Below, one piece after another: positions 12,412 through 23,900 of a stretch of DNA of 64,000 nucleotides. Position numbers and translations under genes: made by a program. Under the pieces are notes generated by a model. The model was given only the letters and a program-made list of their open reading frames with translations, had not been told where the DNA came from and ran no database searches. The DNA is from Anisus vortex (lineage: Eukaryota > Mollusca > Gastropoda > Planorbidae), in assembly GCA_949126835.1 (NCBI GenBank), contig OX421507.1, positions 7,104,605 through 7,168,604 of the forward strand, in the 5' to 3' direction. The first letter of the stretch is position 1. Every line of letters starts with the position of its first letter.

Positions 12412-12615
12412 ATATAAGTAGGCTACCTTTCTTCCCGAGTGGCATTCGAGCATGGAATGGGTTGCCTGAACCAATCAAGGAAAAACAGTAACTTAACATC
12501 ATTTAAAACATTAATAAAGATGCAAGACTAGACTGGGACCACGGATGTGCGTATGACGCAATAATCTTCTGTATAGAAGGAGCGTCTGTAATATGCATAT
12601 ATAAGATAAGATTGT
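12412..12615 (+). mobile_element. LINE family C 3' end with hairpin tail
   Basis: The sequence around 12430..12500 encodes the wording F-x-P-S-G-x-x-A-W-N-G-L-P-E, the C-terminus of a non-LTR ORF2, out of frame in places. It is followed by CGCAATAATCTTCTGTATAG, AAGGAGCGTCTGTAA and a short AAGAT tail. Confidence 0.6.
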
Positions 12616-13129
12616 TCTTTAATGATGTTTAAAAACAGTGCTCGTTTATAACTTATTGATTCTGAAATACCGATCATATTGTAATGAAGTCAAATTTCTG
12701 TAAGCTTTGACCAATAAAGCAATCTTACCTTCAATACAACAAGCGTATTATATGATGGAGAAGGCGGGGGAGTGGTGGGTATAGTGAATAACGAAGCATT
12801 CCGAACACACACCACAAAAAGAAATAAAAAGCAACATGGACTGTCATCCATTCCTATTTTATTAAATTTGTTTGTTGTTTTTTCTTCTCAAGCTCTTAAG
12901 TTATTAAATTGTACAAATAATATAAAGAATTCTTATTACACTCAATGGCAATAAGTGTGTGTTCAGAAAACCCAAAATTAATTAACTATGTTCTTCAATT
13001 CTCTATTGCTTATGGCTCCGAGTCAAAGTATAGCCTGGCCTAAGAGTAGACTTTTGTTGTCAGTAACACTTTATGGAACTTAATGTTTATTATATTTTTT
13101 TAATATCTTACCTTATTTTTATATGTTAG
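12616..13129. other. Intergenic, no gene seen
   Basis: Includes another LINE-tail word (CCAATAAAGCAATCTTACC at 12711) and AT-rich unique sequence. Confidence 0.35.
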
Positions 13130-13262
13130 AATACCTCCTTCTACGCTTATCCTTGGTTTGGGTCTAGTCTTGAATTAATGTTTATTAGTATTATAAATGA
13201 TGTTAGGTTACAGTTTTTTTTTCTGGTTTGTTCAGGCAACCCATTCCCCAAAGACTTTTAAT
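13130..13262 (-). mobile_element. LINE family C fragment
   Basis: The reverse strand shows GGGTTGCCTGAACAAACC and the approach to the tail, as in the 12412 copy. Confidence 0.45.
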
Positions 13263-13345
13263 TAGCCCCCCCCACCCCCCACCCCACGGACCATCTAGAT
13301 GCATGTTTTTTAAAACTCCATTTGATTAATATGGTAATATAATAG

Positions 13346-13475
13346 TTGGGGCAAAGTAAAGGCGGCTGGGCTTTGTGCAGACCACATAGTCCCCTATTAT
13401 GCCGTGGCCACGGAAATCACGCTAAATCACAGACCCCAAATCAAATTGGTCCAGCAGTAACACTTTACTTTTTTA
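13346..13475 (+). mobile_element. SINE family 1, 3' part
   Basis: Matches the body and 3' end of the tRNA-derived SINE (GGGGCAAAGTAAAGGCGG, CCGTGGCCACGGAAA, TTGGTCC) but lacks the tRNA head. Confidence 0.55.
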
Positions 13476-14109
13476 CTGAATTACTAATGTAAATAAATTT
13501 CAGAATGCTAGGCCACAATCTTGTATCAAATTCTTTTTAATGGCAAATGACAAAAAATATTGCTCTTAGCCTATAATATAGGCCTACTTACAGAATCAAG
13601 TGTTTGTAGCTGTAGACTGGTGGTCTACGATGTGTTTTGTGCTTTATTTGCTTTATTTTCTATAGTAAAAAAACAACTATCATGGTGTATGCCCGGGCGC
13701 TCTTTTTATCTACGTAAACAATGATAATCGTAGGCCTACGATAAAAATCCAGAATTCTAAATATACAAATAATCTTAAACGCTACTAATTTCTAGCCCTA
13801 GAGAAAATACCAGAGAAGATATCTACCCTTAAATAGCTAATAAGATAAAATAAGATAAGAAACTAAGTAGGCCTAACAAATTTGTTTCTACTTTTTTTTT
13901 CTTGAATGTTTTTGCTTAATGTAACTTAGGCTATATTTTTTTTAAATCTATGGCAAAAAAAAATATTTGCATATCATTATTGATGTCTGCCACCTGAGCT
14001 GCTGGGAAGTTGGGCTGGGAATGGGTGGGGCGACGGTGGAAAGGAAGTAAATGAAATTCCTGTTTCCTTATTAGGAAATCGTAAGGGTACGAATACACAC
14101 CTCTTTGAC
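13476..14109. other. Intergenic, no gene seen
   Basis: AT-rich with several GTAGGCCTAC-like palindromes and a degenerate AAGATAAAATAAGATAAG run near 13840. Confidence 0.35.
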
Positions 14110-14343
14110 GGTCAGACCAAACTGATCTATAGAGCCCGTGAAACAGCATTCCACAGTACTAGGAGATTTTTTAAACAGCTCAATGCACAGCCGCCTTTTC
14201 TTTACCCCTACTAAAGTAAGGTTAACCCATCAGAGCTGGGTAGACTCAGGGCACCCTCCAGACCCGGGAAAAAATCCTAGATTCGAACCCGGGACCTTCG
14301 GTAAGCCAGTTGAATACGTTGCCCACTCGGCCACCATGCCCCC
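14110..14343 (-). mobile_element. tRNA-derived SINE family 1
   Basis: In minus orientation it begins with a tRNA-like head (GGTGGCCGAGTGGGC, box A type; GGGTTCGAATC, box B type). It continues through GAGTCTACCCAGCTCTGATG and ends in the GATCAGTTTGGTC region. It is one of the best-preserved heads in the window. Confidence 0.75.
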
Positions 14344-14727
14344 AATTTCAAGGTGGTCGCTCATAATAGACTAGATAATATACTAGATAATAGACTAGAT
14401 AATAGACTACATAATAGACTACATTCATCAAATCAGCCTACTCAGTATCTGAAACACACGAAGTTCAGCCACAACTTTTGACATTACAAGATATAAGGTA
14501 ATGTCATAGCTTTATAGGCTCCGTGATGATGCATAGACCTACCGTTAATAGCAATTAACTATTACAGTGCGACACTTTAAATACCAGACGACTAACAATG
14601 GCTATTAATTCGAGATGAAACACTATAGTCATAATCGTAAACAAACTTGGTAAAAAAAAAAGAGGTTTTCTGTTGTGGAATCCAAGTTTTATTTAAAATG
14701 TTTAAAAGAACATGTTTTTAAATTAAC

Positions 14728-14893
14728 TAGACTCTAGACTACTGACAATAGCTATAGACTAATATTGATTCAATATGAAATAGACTCTAGACTACTGACA
14801 ATAGCTATAGACTAATATTGATTCAATATGAAATAGACTCTAGACTACTGACAATAGCTATAGACTAATATTGATTCAATATGAAATAGACTC
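14728..14893. repeat. 53-base tandem repeat, three copies
   Basis: A 53-base unit beginning TAGACTCTAGACTACTGACA and ending ATTCAATATGAAA repeats three times with almost no divergence. Confidence 0.9.
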
Positions 14894-16551
14894 TATATGT
14901 TTCTAAGGTAAACAAAAACAAATTGTGTGGGTGTGTTTGGGGCGGGAAGAGGGGGTATTGTTATGGAATTCAAGTGTTTTTTTAAAGAACGTTTTAAAAT
15001 TAACACTTAGGCCTACAATGCGACACATTAAATATTAGACTACTGCCAATAATAACTATAATATTTATTCAAGATGACATATCTGTCATTATTGGAGGAC
15101 GTATAAACAACAACAGAAGAAAATAAACAATAACTCAAACTTATTGGCTGTTGAATGCGCGTTGAAATTTTGCCTAACGATAGGAGAGTTTTTTTCTTAT
15201 AAATTGTTGGTCTTTCAGAGTCTTTCTATTCTCTGCTTCCAACGTCACCATTGGCATTAGCCATAGGCCTCTGTAAGGAAGCATTTTAATAAAGTCACAT
15301 TATTTGCCTTCACGTGCGTGTGTGTGTTTAGGAGGTGAGGGATAATTATTGACATTTATTTTCCTGAATTAGTATTAGTTCTATATGGTCAAATTAAAAG
15401 AAAAAAATAACCTTCAACAACATGTTAACATTTATAGTACAGTTTCAATACTTTTAAATAAGCTTGTAATGAGTATCAATTTTTACTGGGTTAAAGTGTT
15501 TCACACCATAACATTCAAAGGCCATTCAAAGCCAATGACACACATAACTTCTGTAGACCTACTAATGACTAACCATCCCGCTCCCTGCCCAAACACCGCC
15601 ATTTCTGTCCTTTTCCCTTATCACCCCCCCCCCCCCTCTCTCTACTTTTCCATATTCACATCAATCACATCTAGCTTACTTCCCCTAAAAGGGCGTGTCG
15701 CACCTTCAAAGTACCAAACATTATTTTTAAAACTCGGAACAATTATTTATTTCTTCCAAACTAGACTGGGCCGCCTCGTATAGTGTATGGGGCTGGGGGG
15801 GGGGGGTATTCTTTATTAGGCCAACTGGTCTTCTGTTCAACAAACTACGTTGGCATGATATTATTTTCAATAGGCCCTAGATCTATAGACTCTGGGGTTT
15901 GATTATAAGCCTTTAAGAATTTAAAAACTAGTTTCAATATTTCGCCAAACGTGTATACCTCACTGCTCTGGTAGCCTATATTGAAAAAAAAAAAAAAACA
16001 ACAACCAACCAAAAAAAATCAAAACAAACCAATATAAAAGTGCACCATATATTAGGCCTATATTATATATAGATATATAGGCCTAGGCCTATATAGAGGC
16101 CTATGGGATCAGGGCCATGGATATATGGGGGAAATGTTGGTAGCCGCGTTAGGATAGGTCCGGGGTCCATATGAATAAAAGAGTAGGCCCTAAGCCTTAT
16201 ACATAGCATATTAGCCTAAATATCTCTAGCCGTAGTCGTAGGCCCAATTTATTTTTAAGCTTTCATAAATGGTCCAAAAAGCAAGCTTTGCTCCAGCACA
16301 CTATAACTAGAATTCCCCCGGGGAGCAAATATAGGATCCTTGAGTGACAGTATATTTGGATTTTAAATAAGATAATCAAGTAGACCTACCGGGTATTTGG
16401 GAAAAAAAGGGGGTGAGTTCGGACTTTTGAAAAACAAGCCAATGAAATAACTTATAGCCTAGGTATATCTATATTAAAACAGATAAATAGAACACGTGTT
16501 AACGATCACGTTGCAGTTCAACAATATAGGCATTTAAAATACACAAATTAA
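14894..16551. other. Intergenic, no gene seen
   Basis: Poly-C run near 15623..15637, poly-G near 15790..15806, and a dense cluster of AGGCCTA palindromes at 16054..16110. Nothing coding is supported. Confidence 0.4.
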
Positions 16552-17312
16552 AAAATGCCAAACAAACTATCTACTAGTCAGCGATGCCAATATCCAAAAA
16601 TCAGCTAAAATAAAATATCTTGGGGTATTTTTTATTTTTAGATAAGAATCTAACCCTCAAAGAACAAATAAAAAACAAATGTAAATCTGCAATGTGGAAT
16701 CTGCAAAGAATAAAAAGTATCAGGAATATTCTAACAAAAGAGGCATGTGAGACCGTAATCGTAGGCCTGGTAATATCTCATCTAGACTACGCGAACTGTC
16801 TATTACATTGGACTGCCAGATTGTGATTTGAAAAAACTACAAAGGGTCCAAAACATGGCTGCAAAAATTTTTCTAAACAATATAGACAACTCAACAATCT
16901 GTCTGAAAAAACTGCACTGGCTACCTAAAACACTTAGGATAAAATTCAAAGTTTTGACAATACTCTATAAAAGCCTTCATGGTCAAGCACCCCAGTACAT
17001 GCGATCCATGGTTGAGCTGCACACGCCGGGGAGGGGAGGACTGCGTTCGGACGGAATGCATCTGCGGCTTAAGGTGCCAGGCGTAGAAAGAAAAACATTT
17101 GCAGCTCGAACCTACAGCGTCGTAGCACCTCTGTGGTGGAATGAACTCCCAAACAAAATCAAACAAGCTGACAGTATAGACATTTTTAAAACAAAACTAT
17201 AAACACACTTTTTCGATTTATTTTAATAACAGACGGTAAAGTAAAGCTCATTCGAAGACTTTGTTATGAATAGCGCTATATAAATATGTAATTTGTAATT
17301 TGTACAAGTTTT
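16552..17312 (+). mobile_element. CR1/L2-like LINE 3' end, broken reverse-transcriptase frame
   Basis: Frames at about 16575..16826 and 16828..17200 encode the C-terminal part of a non-LTR ORF2: K-Y-L-G-V, S-H-L-D-Y-A-N-C-L-L, L-Q-R-V-Q-N-M-A-A-K, L-H-W-L-P and P-L-W-W-N-E-L-P. A stop and frameshift fall near 16826, and another break near 16632. The 3' end GCGCTATATAAATATG plus repeated AATTTGT is typical of this LINE group. It is 5'-truncated and inactive. Confidence 0.85.
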
Positions 17313-18169
17313 TAATTTAAATTCTGTTCAGCAATTCGAAAGCTCTGGATAGTAATAGTATATAGATCTATATAGGCCTAAACCTTAAAATCCTAAGTCT
17401 AAATGGTTCGAATCCAAGTTGGATTTGTGGCTTCTGTGTGACGACAGGGCCAGGTAAAATTACGTATTTAAGAATTAAAGTGACAGTAGGCCGTAGGCAA
17501 ATAGACTGAGTAGCCCTTAACTTGATTGTGCTGACAACACAAACCCCCGGTGAGCTCCACATGTAACGCGTGTGCAACAATTTATAATTTTTTAAATATT
17601 TTTGATGTTAAAAAAAAAAGAATCTAGACTAGTCTGTGTATTTTTGTTGTTGTTGTCAGTATTAGATCTACATTATTTTAATGCACTTACCAATAAACAG
17701 AAATTCAGATGCTATCAGAAAGTTTTGAAGATTCGAATGTTGTACTCCTAGAAGATTTTGTTTAGAAAGAAGTGTGTATTACAACTAAACACACTTTAAA
17801 AACAAAATGTAGGCCTATAACCGACTACCAACCGTTCCACTGTTTTGTGTTTTCGTTACGCTATCTGGTTTGGGGTTAAAAAAAATACAAGTGTTGTACG
17901 AGTGTTGTCCCTTCCTCTTTGATAGACGACAGGTACACCTACACACGACACAGTTAAAAAAGGAGGGGGGTGTCTTTGACTTTGCAACCAGTGTTTCTCA
18001 AACTGGCGCGGGCGTTCATAAATTGATAGTAATGTCAATATTTTAGTCACTATATATAGATCTATATAGCTCAGCTCAGGGAGGACAAGTGCAACAAATT
18101 ATTTACTATTATTATTTATAGTAATCGAACTTGCTGACTCCCATAGTTATACTTTATCAAACTTTAACA
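17313..18169. other. Intergenic, possible SINE scrap
   Basis: GGTTCGAATCCAAGTTGGAT near 17406 looks like a Pol III box B and may belong to another tRNA-derived SINE ending near 17585. The rest is unremarkable. Confidence 0.35.
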
Positions 18170-18890
18170 TAGGCCTACTCAGCCGTAGGCCCACTGTCTA
18201 AACATGTTGCCCTTTAGCCACCCTTTATCAAACTCAGCAGTAGGCCTACTGTTGGTAGCATTTAGAATGTTAATTTATTTCTAGTTTTGCAGCTATACTC
18301 CAAGCTCAACAGTAAGCCTGTTGTCTAAAGCTTGAGAATGTGTTGCCCCTTTGCCATACTTTATCAAACCCATCAGTAGGCCCTACTGTTTAAAACTTTT
18401 AGAATTTGTTGCCCATCAGCCATACTTTAATACACTCAGCAGTACTGTCTGTAGCTTTAAGAATGTGTTGCCCCACTAATTAACTCAGCAGTAGTCTGTA
18501 GCTTTAATGTGTTGCCCCACAGCCATACTCATAAACTCAGCAGTATGGTACTGTCTGTAGCTTTTAAAAATGTGTTGCCCCACTAATAAACTCAGCAGTA
18601 CCGGTACTGTCTTTAGCTTAAATAATGTGTTGCCCCACTCTAATAATTTCAGCAGTAGGGTACTGTCTGTAGCTTTTAAAAATGTGTTGCCCAACTAATA
18701 AACTCAGCAGTACTGTCTTTAGCTTTAATAATGTGTTGCCCCACTAATAGACTAAGCAGTAGGCTACTGTCTTTAGCTTTAAGAACGTGTCACCCCACAG
18801 CCATACTCTAATAAACTCAGCAGTACTGTCTGTACCTTTAAAAATGTGTTGCCCAACAGTCATACTTTAGTACAGTCAGTACCATTTAGA
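18170..18890. repeat. Degenerate tandem array of about 60-70 bases
   Basis: About eleven imperfect units each contain TAAACTCAGCAGTA, CTGTCTGTAGCTTT and ATGTGTTGCCCCAC. The array lies immediately beyond the distal poly(A) signal of perlecan. Confidence 0.85.
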
Positions 18891-18964
18891 CTTTTTTAAG
18901 CCAATGTTGAAATCAATAAACAAAAGACATCAAACATTAACGTATTTTGTTTTTTTCTTGTTCC

Positions 18965-18970
18965 TTTATT
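18965..18970 (-). terminator. Distal poly(A) signal candidate
   Basis: AATAAA on the minus strand, followed downstream by a short T-rich stretch and then the tandem array at 18170..18890. Use is unproven. Confidence 0.35.
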
Positions 18971-20514
18971 TCAGAGTAAGAAAATCACAGTCTAAAAATA
19001 GGTCTCTATGTCCAACAGCCAGGGACTTAGCAGCATCTAACAATATTCATCAGCTACAGTTATAAAACAAAATGCCTCTACTATAAAAATCATTTACTCT
19101 TTCTTAAAACCAAATAAGCATTTGCGGCTGTTGAAGCTTTGTTCCAAATGAACTCTTGAAATAAATGAATTAAACATGAACATTTTTAGATTTAAATTTT
19201 AGTTTTTTACATAAAACAAATTGAAATAAAAAACTTAAAAAAAAACTAGTCTTGATCTCTAAAAAAATTTTTTTTAACAGGTATATAAAAAGAAATATTT
19301 TTTGCTTAAACATTCGTAAGAAATAGGACACAAAATATTATGCACAAGTTACCAATATAAATTGCTTATGTTAATATGTTATTTATTGATTTAAAAAAAA
19401 AATATAATGATATAATAAACAGACATTTGTTGTATAGGCAAGTGAAGCCATGAAAAACCAATTACAATAGAAGATTACATGTAGTGGATTACTGAACTTT
19501 CTCAACCGGCTATAGCTGTGTACCATCTATAGCTACAGCTACGCACATCTATAGCTCCCTAGCTATGTACATCTCAAATAAAAACTACTTCCACAGAAAT
19601 CGATTATTGTCCTGGGACGAATGATTGAATAACATTGCCTTTCAGCATCCAGGGTTATAAATATTTCAATATTTAATATGTCCAGTTGATCCGTGGATGT
19701 GGCTACAAGGCTCAGAAAAAGTGGGAGAAATGTAAAAAAAAAATAAATGCTAATAAGACATTACCAAAACATTCACATCATGCATCAGATAGCCAGTCAC
19801 GTTCGGCATGGGCCCTAGCGGACACCAATACCGACAACACTAGTAGAAATGGACGACCTGACATCTTAAAAAGCAGAACTACAGTAATATGATTGAACAA
19901 TGAATGTAACAAAAAAAAAATATTTTGTAAACAAAAAAAAAAGTTCTAAGATAGCACCAGGGTTGGATTCTAAATGTGAGTATTGTTTGTTATCTTTGTA
20001 AATGTACACTTGAGTGTAGTAGTGAGGGGAGATGGCATTGACACAAAAAAAAGTCACAAAATTAACCAAAAAAATTAACAACCATTCATACTCCTTAATA
20101 TGTGAAGTCTTGTATTCTCTTTTGAACCAATGATTTATTACATAGATCTTAATTCTCATTATGCTGATAGAAATGGATTATTATAAGCAGATGGTGTAAA
20201 CAATTAAATAAAACAAATACTGGCTTGGTAAGAAAAATATTTACTTTATAATTGGTCATAAGTAAAGTAATGATGTAAAAAGAAAACAGGCCATTCAATG
20301 TAACATTCTATTTCTGTCTTTGTGTGAAAAAAAAATCCTTGCTTTGATAACTGAACAGAAATTCATGCGCATAGGCATAATAAATGCAGAATAAAAAATT
20401 CTAATCAACTTAGAAGAAGAAATGTCGCCAATATTTATCTTTTTCTTAAAAATGTTTTCTCAAAAGTACATCTTACCCCAACCATAGAATCAAACTTGAA
20501 AAAAATTATTCGTT

Positions 20515-20520
20515 TTTATT
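20515..20520 (-). terminator. Proximal poly(A) signal candidate
   Basis: AATAAA on the minus strand about 280 bases after the stop codon, in AT-rich sequence. Use is unproven. Confidence 0.35.
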
Positions 20521-20799
20521 TGGTCAAGATTTGAATACACTATAGCTTTTGTCAACTATTTTGTTTTCTGTTTTTCATATTAAGTTTTCAACCAAGTCCA
20601 GTAACTCACACTTTCAATCCTATATTTACAGACACATGGGAGAGAACTGATGAGCATTATGAAAACCATGACATGTACAATTAAATAAAAATACTAGTAA
20701 ATTTTAAAAAAAGGCACTAAATAATTATAATAATGATAACTGAAACAATTAGTTGTTATAAATGAGCTACACAGGAAAGTGGGGGAGGGGGAGAGAAGC

Positions 20800-20948
20800 C
20801 TAATAGCAGGGAACCACATTCATGCCTTCTTTAGCCGCCTCGCCAAAGATGATCTTCGGTTGCCCTGCAAGCCTCAGATCAGACACGCATCCAGCAAAGT
20901 TTTTGGTGTAAGTCATGTCCGTGTAGCTTTTCAGGTCAGGAACACCAC
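20800..20948 (-). CDS. HSPG2: Perlecan terminal coding exon 34: end of LG3 and stop
   Basis: The exon begins in phase 1 and encodes G-V-P-D-L-K-S-Y, K-N-F-A-G-C-V-S-D-L-R-L and N-V-V-P-C-Y, then TAG. The Gly-Cys and final Pro-Cys form the LG3 disulfide. The protein ends two residues after the Cys, as in perlecans generally. Confidence 0.95.
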
Positions 20949-23900
20949 CTGGAAGACACACGAGGAAAACAACAACATAAAATAAAATTCACAGGAGGCC
21001 AAAACCATCGTAAGGGTTCTAAAGTTCTTACTCGAAAATGACGATGAAAAGCTCCGCAAACTTTTACAGATTAATTCACAATTTATCTTATTATGTTAAC
21101 AGATGCAATCCGCGGTTTGAGTCTAGACTTGTGAATGGATTGGTGTTTTAACCCTTACAGTCCCGGGCGCGTATATAGCGGAACTGAAGGCAGCATAGAT
21201 AGAAGTAGGTCGGTACGGGAAGGGTTAAGTGATGTCAAGTTATTGGTTTTTCCTGGTTTGTTCAGGCAACCCAGATGCCAATTGGGAAGAAAGAGTACTT
21301 ATGTGCAGTTGTTCTTGCATATGGAATAAGAAAAGTCTTGTCAACCTAATGTTTTTTTCATTACAAGAGATGGTAATGGTAGTTGGGGCACTAGTATAGC
21401 GTCTTTCCATGAAGTCTCCGTTGAGGATAAAGAGCGCACTTCGAAAGACTTCTTTTTGTGTCAACCCACTCAAGGGATAGTAAGTTGAGTAGGGACAGGG
21501 ACTTAGATGAAGTAACAGATGCCTTACAAAAACTTTCCTAGATGATTAATGGCTGTGTTGATCAATCGTTAAAAATAAATGAAATGCTGTCTTTATTTGA
21601 CAACGCTGTACATTTATGTTGTGCATGCTTGAAACTATTTTTTAAGGAACGTTTCCTTATTAGGGTGAATATTTAGTAACTTTTATGTTTAAAAGGTATG
21701 AATTTTTGAGAGGTTAAAAGACAGTGTAACTCCCTAAAAGTAAGGGTGTGACCTATACACGGGTCAAAGTCAACATGTAAGAAAAATAATCCTAAGCTTA
21801 AGGTGCGACCTATCCACCGGTGCGACCTATACGTGAGTATATTAGGTACCGTATATAACTTGGCTAATAAAAGATCACACTTCAGTAACCTGTTTTTTAT
21901 AAGCAAACCAAGGGATCTGTTTACTAACCTACAAACAAATTTCCTACTACATTCAATGCTGACAGTGATCCTTTTGAGATTCCATTGACCACAGGCTCCT
22001 GATCCACCATTAGTTGGCCTCTCACACCATTTCTGAAGATAGACAGCAAAAAAACAACTATGGATAAGCCCGGAGGTATATAAAATATGTACCAATTATA
22101 AACATGAACTAATACATGTATCCTGTCTGAGAAAATGTATCCACAGGGCCAGTAAAGTAGCGTTCACCAGTTTCTGTAGCTGCTGCATACTAGGGGATTG
22201 TGTGGCCAGTACAATGCTCTGCCACCTTTACTATGCCCCAACTAAGTTCAGGTAGACAATCAGAGCTGGGTAGACTCAGGGACACCCTTCAGACCTGGGA
22301 AACAAATCCTAGCCTTCACGAGGATCTGAACCCAGGACCTTTGGTAAGCCAGATAAATGGGCTGCCGAAGGGCCACCGTGCCCCGTAATACATGGGTTAA
22401 TTTAAAAAAAATACATGTATGAGCTAATAAAATGAAAAGGTCTGCCTTTGCTAGTATAACTCTAACATTAAAATGAAAAATTATGTTTTTTTTTGTTCAT
22501 TCATGTTGTTTTTATAACAATACACAAATGCAAATATGAGTATGGGCACATTAATTCACACACACAAAAAAAAACAGGTATATATTTTTGTATAAATATA
22601 TATGACAGCACTCTTACTCTAAAAATTTTTTTTAATTTCCAAACTTTTCCCAAACTGTTCTAAAAATTCACAAACTAAATTTTACAGTTTAAAAAATCGC
22701 TAGTTCAAACTTTAAATACATATTTTTACTGCATTATTCGTGTCAGCAAAATTCACAAACTTTCCTGAATCTTGGTTAGTCTTTCCAAACTTGAAGAATC
22801 AAGTTTATTTTCCCAAACTTTCCCAGCCAGTAAGAAATTAAATACATAACATTATCTCATATATATATTACAGACGCTCATTTTATAAAAAAATATTATT
22901 GTGTCCTAGGTTCATTCAGGGTACATGTATATATATATATATATATAAATGAATACACATATTTATAAATAGTTTGACATCACACATTTCTTTTACCAAT
23001 CTTCCAATAAAAAACAACCAAAGGTTTCTTTAATCGAACTTACCTTGTAACTGTGACATTGTGGTCATAGCCATCATTGATTGCTTTCAAGGATCTTATT
23101 ATTGCTGGTGTACTGCCAAGATCATAACTGGAACAAGAAAAAAATGCAGGGAAGTAAAACCCCAATATAAGTAGAGTAAATATCCTCTGAACCAAATTGA
23201 TCCATAGGGCCAGAGAAGCAGCGTTTGACAGTTTCTGTGGCCACGGCATACTAATGGCACAATCTCCAGCCGCCTTAACCTCAACTGAAGTCAGGCACTC
23301 AGAGCTCCACTCCTGGGGAAAAATCCTAGCCTTTCACCAGGATTCAAACCCAGAAACTTTGGTACGCCAGTCGAACACTCTGACGCTTGGCCACCGCGCC
23401 CCGTACAATTTAAGGTGATAAGCAAATTAAAAAACAAATTGGGATATTGTCTTTTTCCACAATGAATCTACGTATCCAAGTCTGCATAGCTAACAATTTT
23501 TTTCAGCAAATTAACAGTTATACTAAGATTGGTTACAAAAAGACTAGTAAAGTAGAGTTCACAACGGGATTGTGTGGCCAATTCAAAATGACAAGCATGA
23601 TTTACTTTCCATAACTAATCATGCCAGGGCCCAATCAGAGTCAGATGAAATGAGAGACACCTCTGAAGATCTAAAAAAATAAAACAATCCTGGTATTTTT
23701 AACCCAGATTTGAACCCAAAACTTTCAGAGCAAGTCTCCAACACTTATATGGCAGATTATAGGATGCAATTGAACTATATATGTGCATCATAATATGATC
23801 TTATTCCAGATATATAAGATTCACTTCTTGGGATAGAGGAACTTCCCTTTAAGAATCTCAATCAATCTAGAAGAAAAATCTGGGAAAAGATATTGTGACT

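Larger units (their letters stand above)
18945..20799 (-). other. HSPG2: Probable 3' untranslated region of perlecan
   Basis: After the stop, about 1.85 kb of AT-rich, unspliced-looking sequence carries several AATAAA signals on the minus strand, for example at 20515..20520 and 18965..18970. The distal one lies just before a tandem array, so a transcript end near 18945 is plausible. The sequence cannot show which signal is used. No transposon copy was recognised inside, unlike the introns. Confidence 0.4.
20949..21928. other. Perlecan intron (exon 33 to 34)
   Basis: Holds a LINE family C fragment in minus orientation (21093..21345) split by a 73-base TTAA element. The remainder is unclassified. 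Confidence 0.7.

Noticed and set aside
14280..14343. tRNA-like head with box A and box B
   Set aside because: It does not fold as a complete tRNA and is followed by the SINE body, so it is the SINE promoter rather than a tRNA gene.
19778..19864. Minus-strand 28-residue frame in the 3' untranslated region that resembles a signal peptide
   Set aside because: Too short to distinguish from chance and with no homology or context to support translation.
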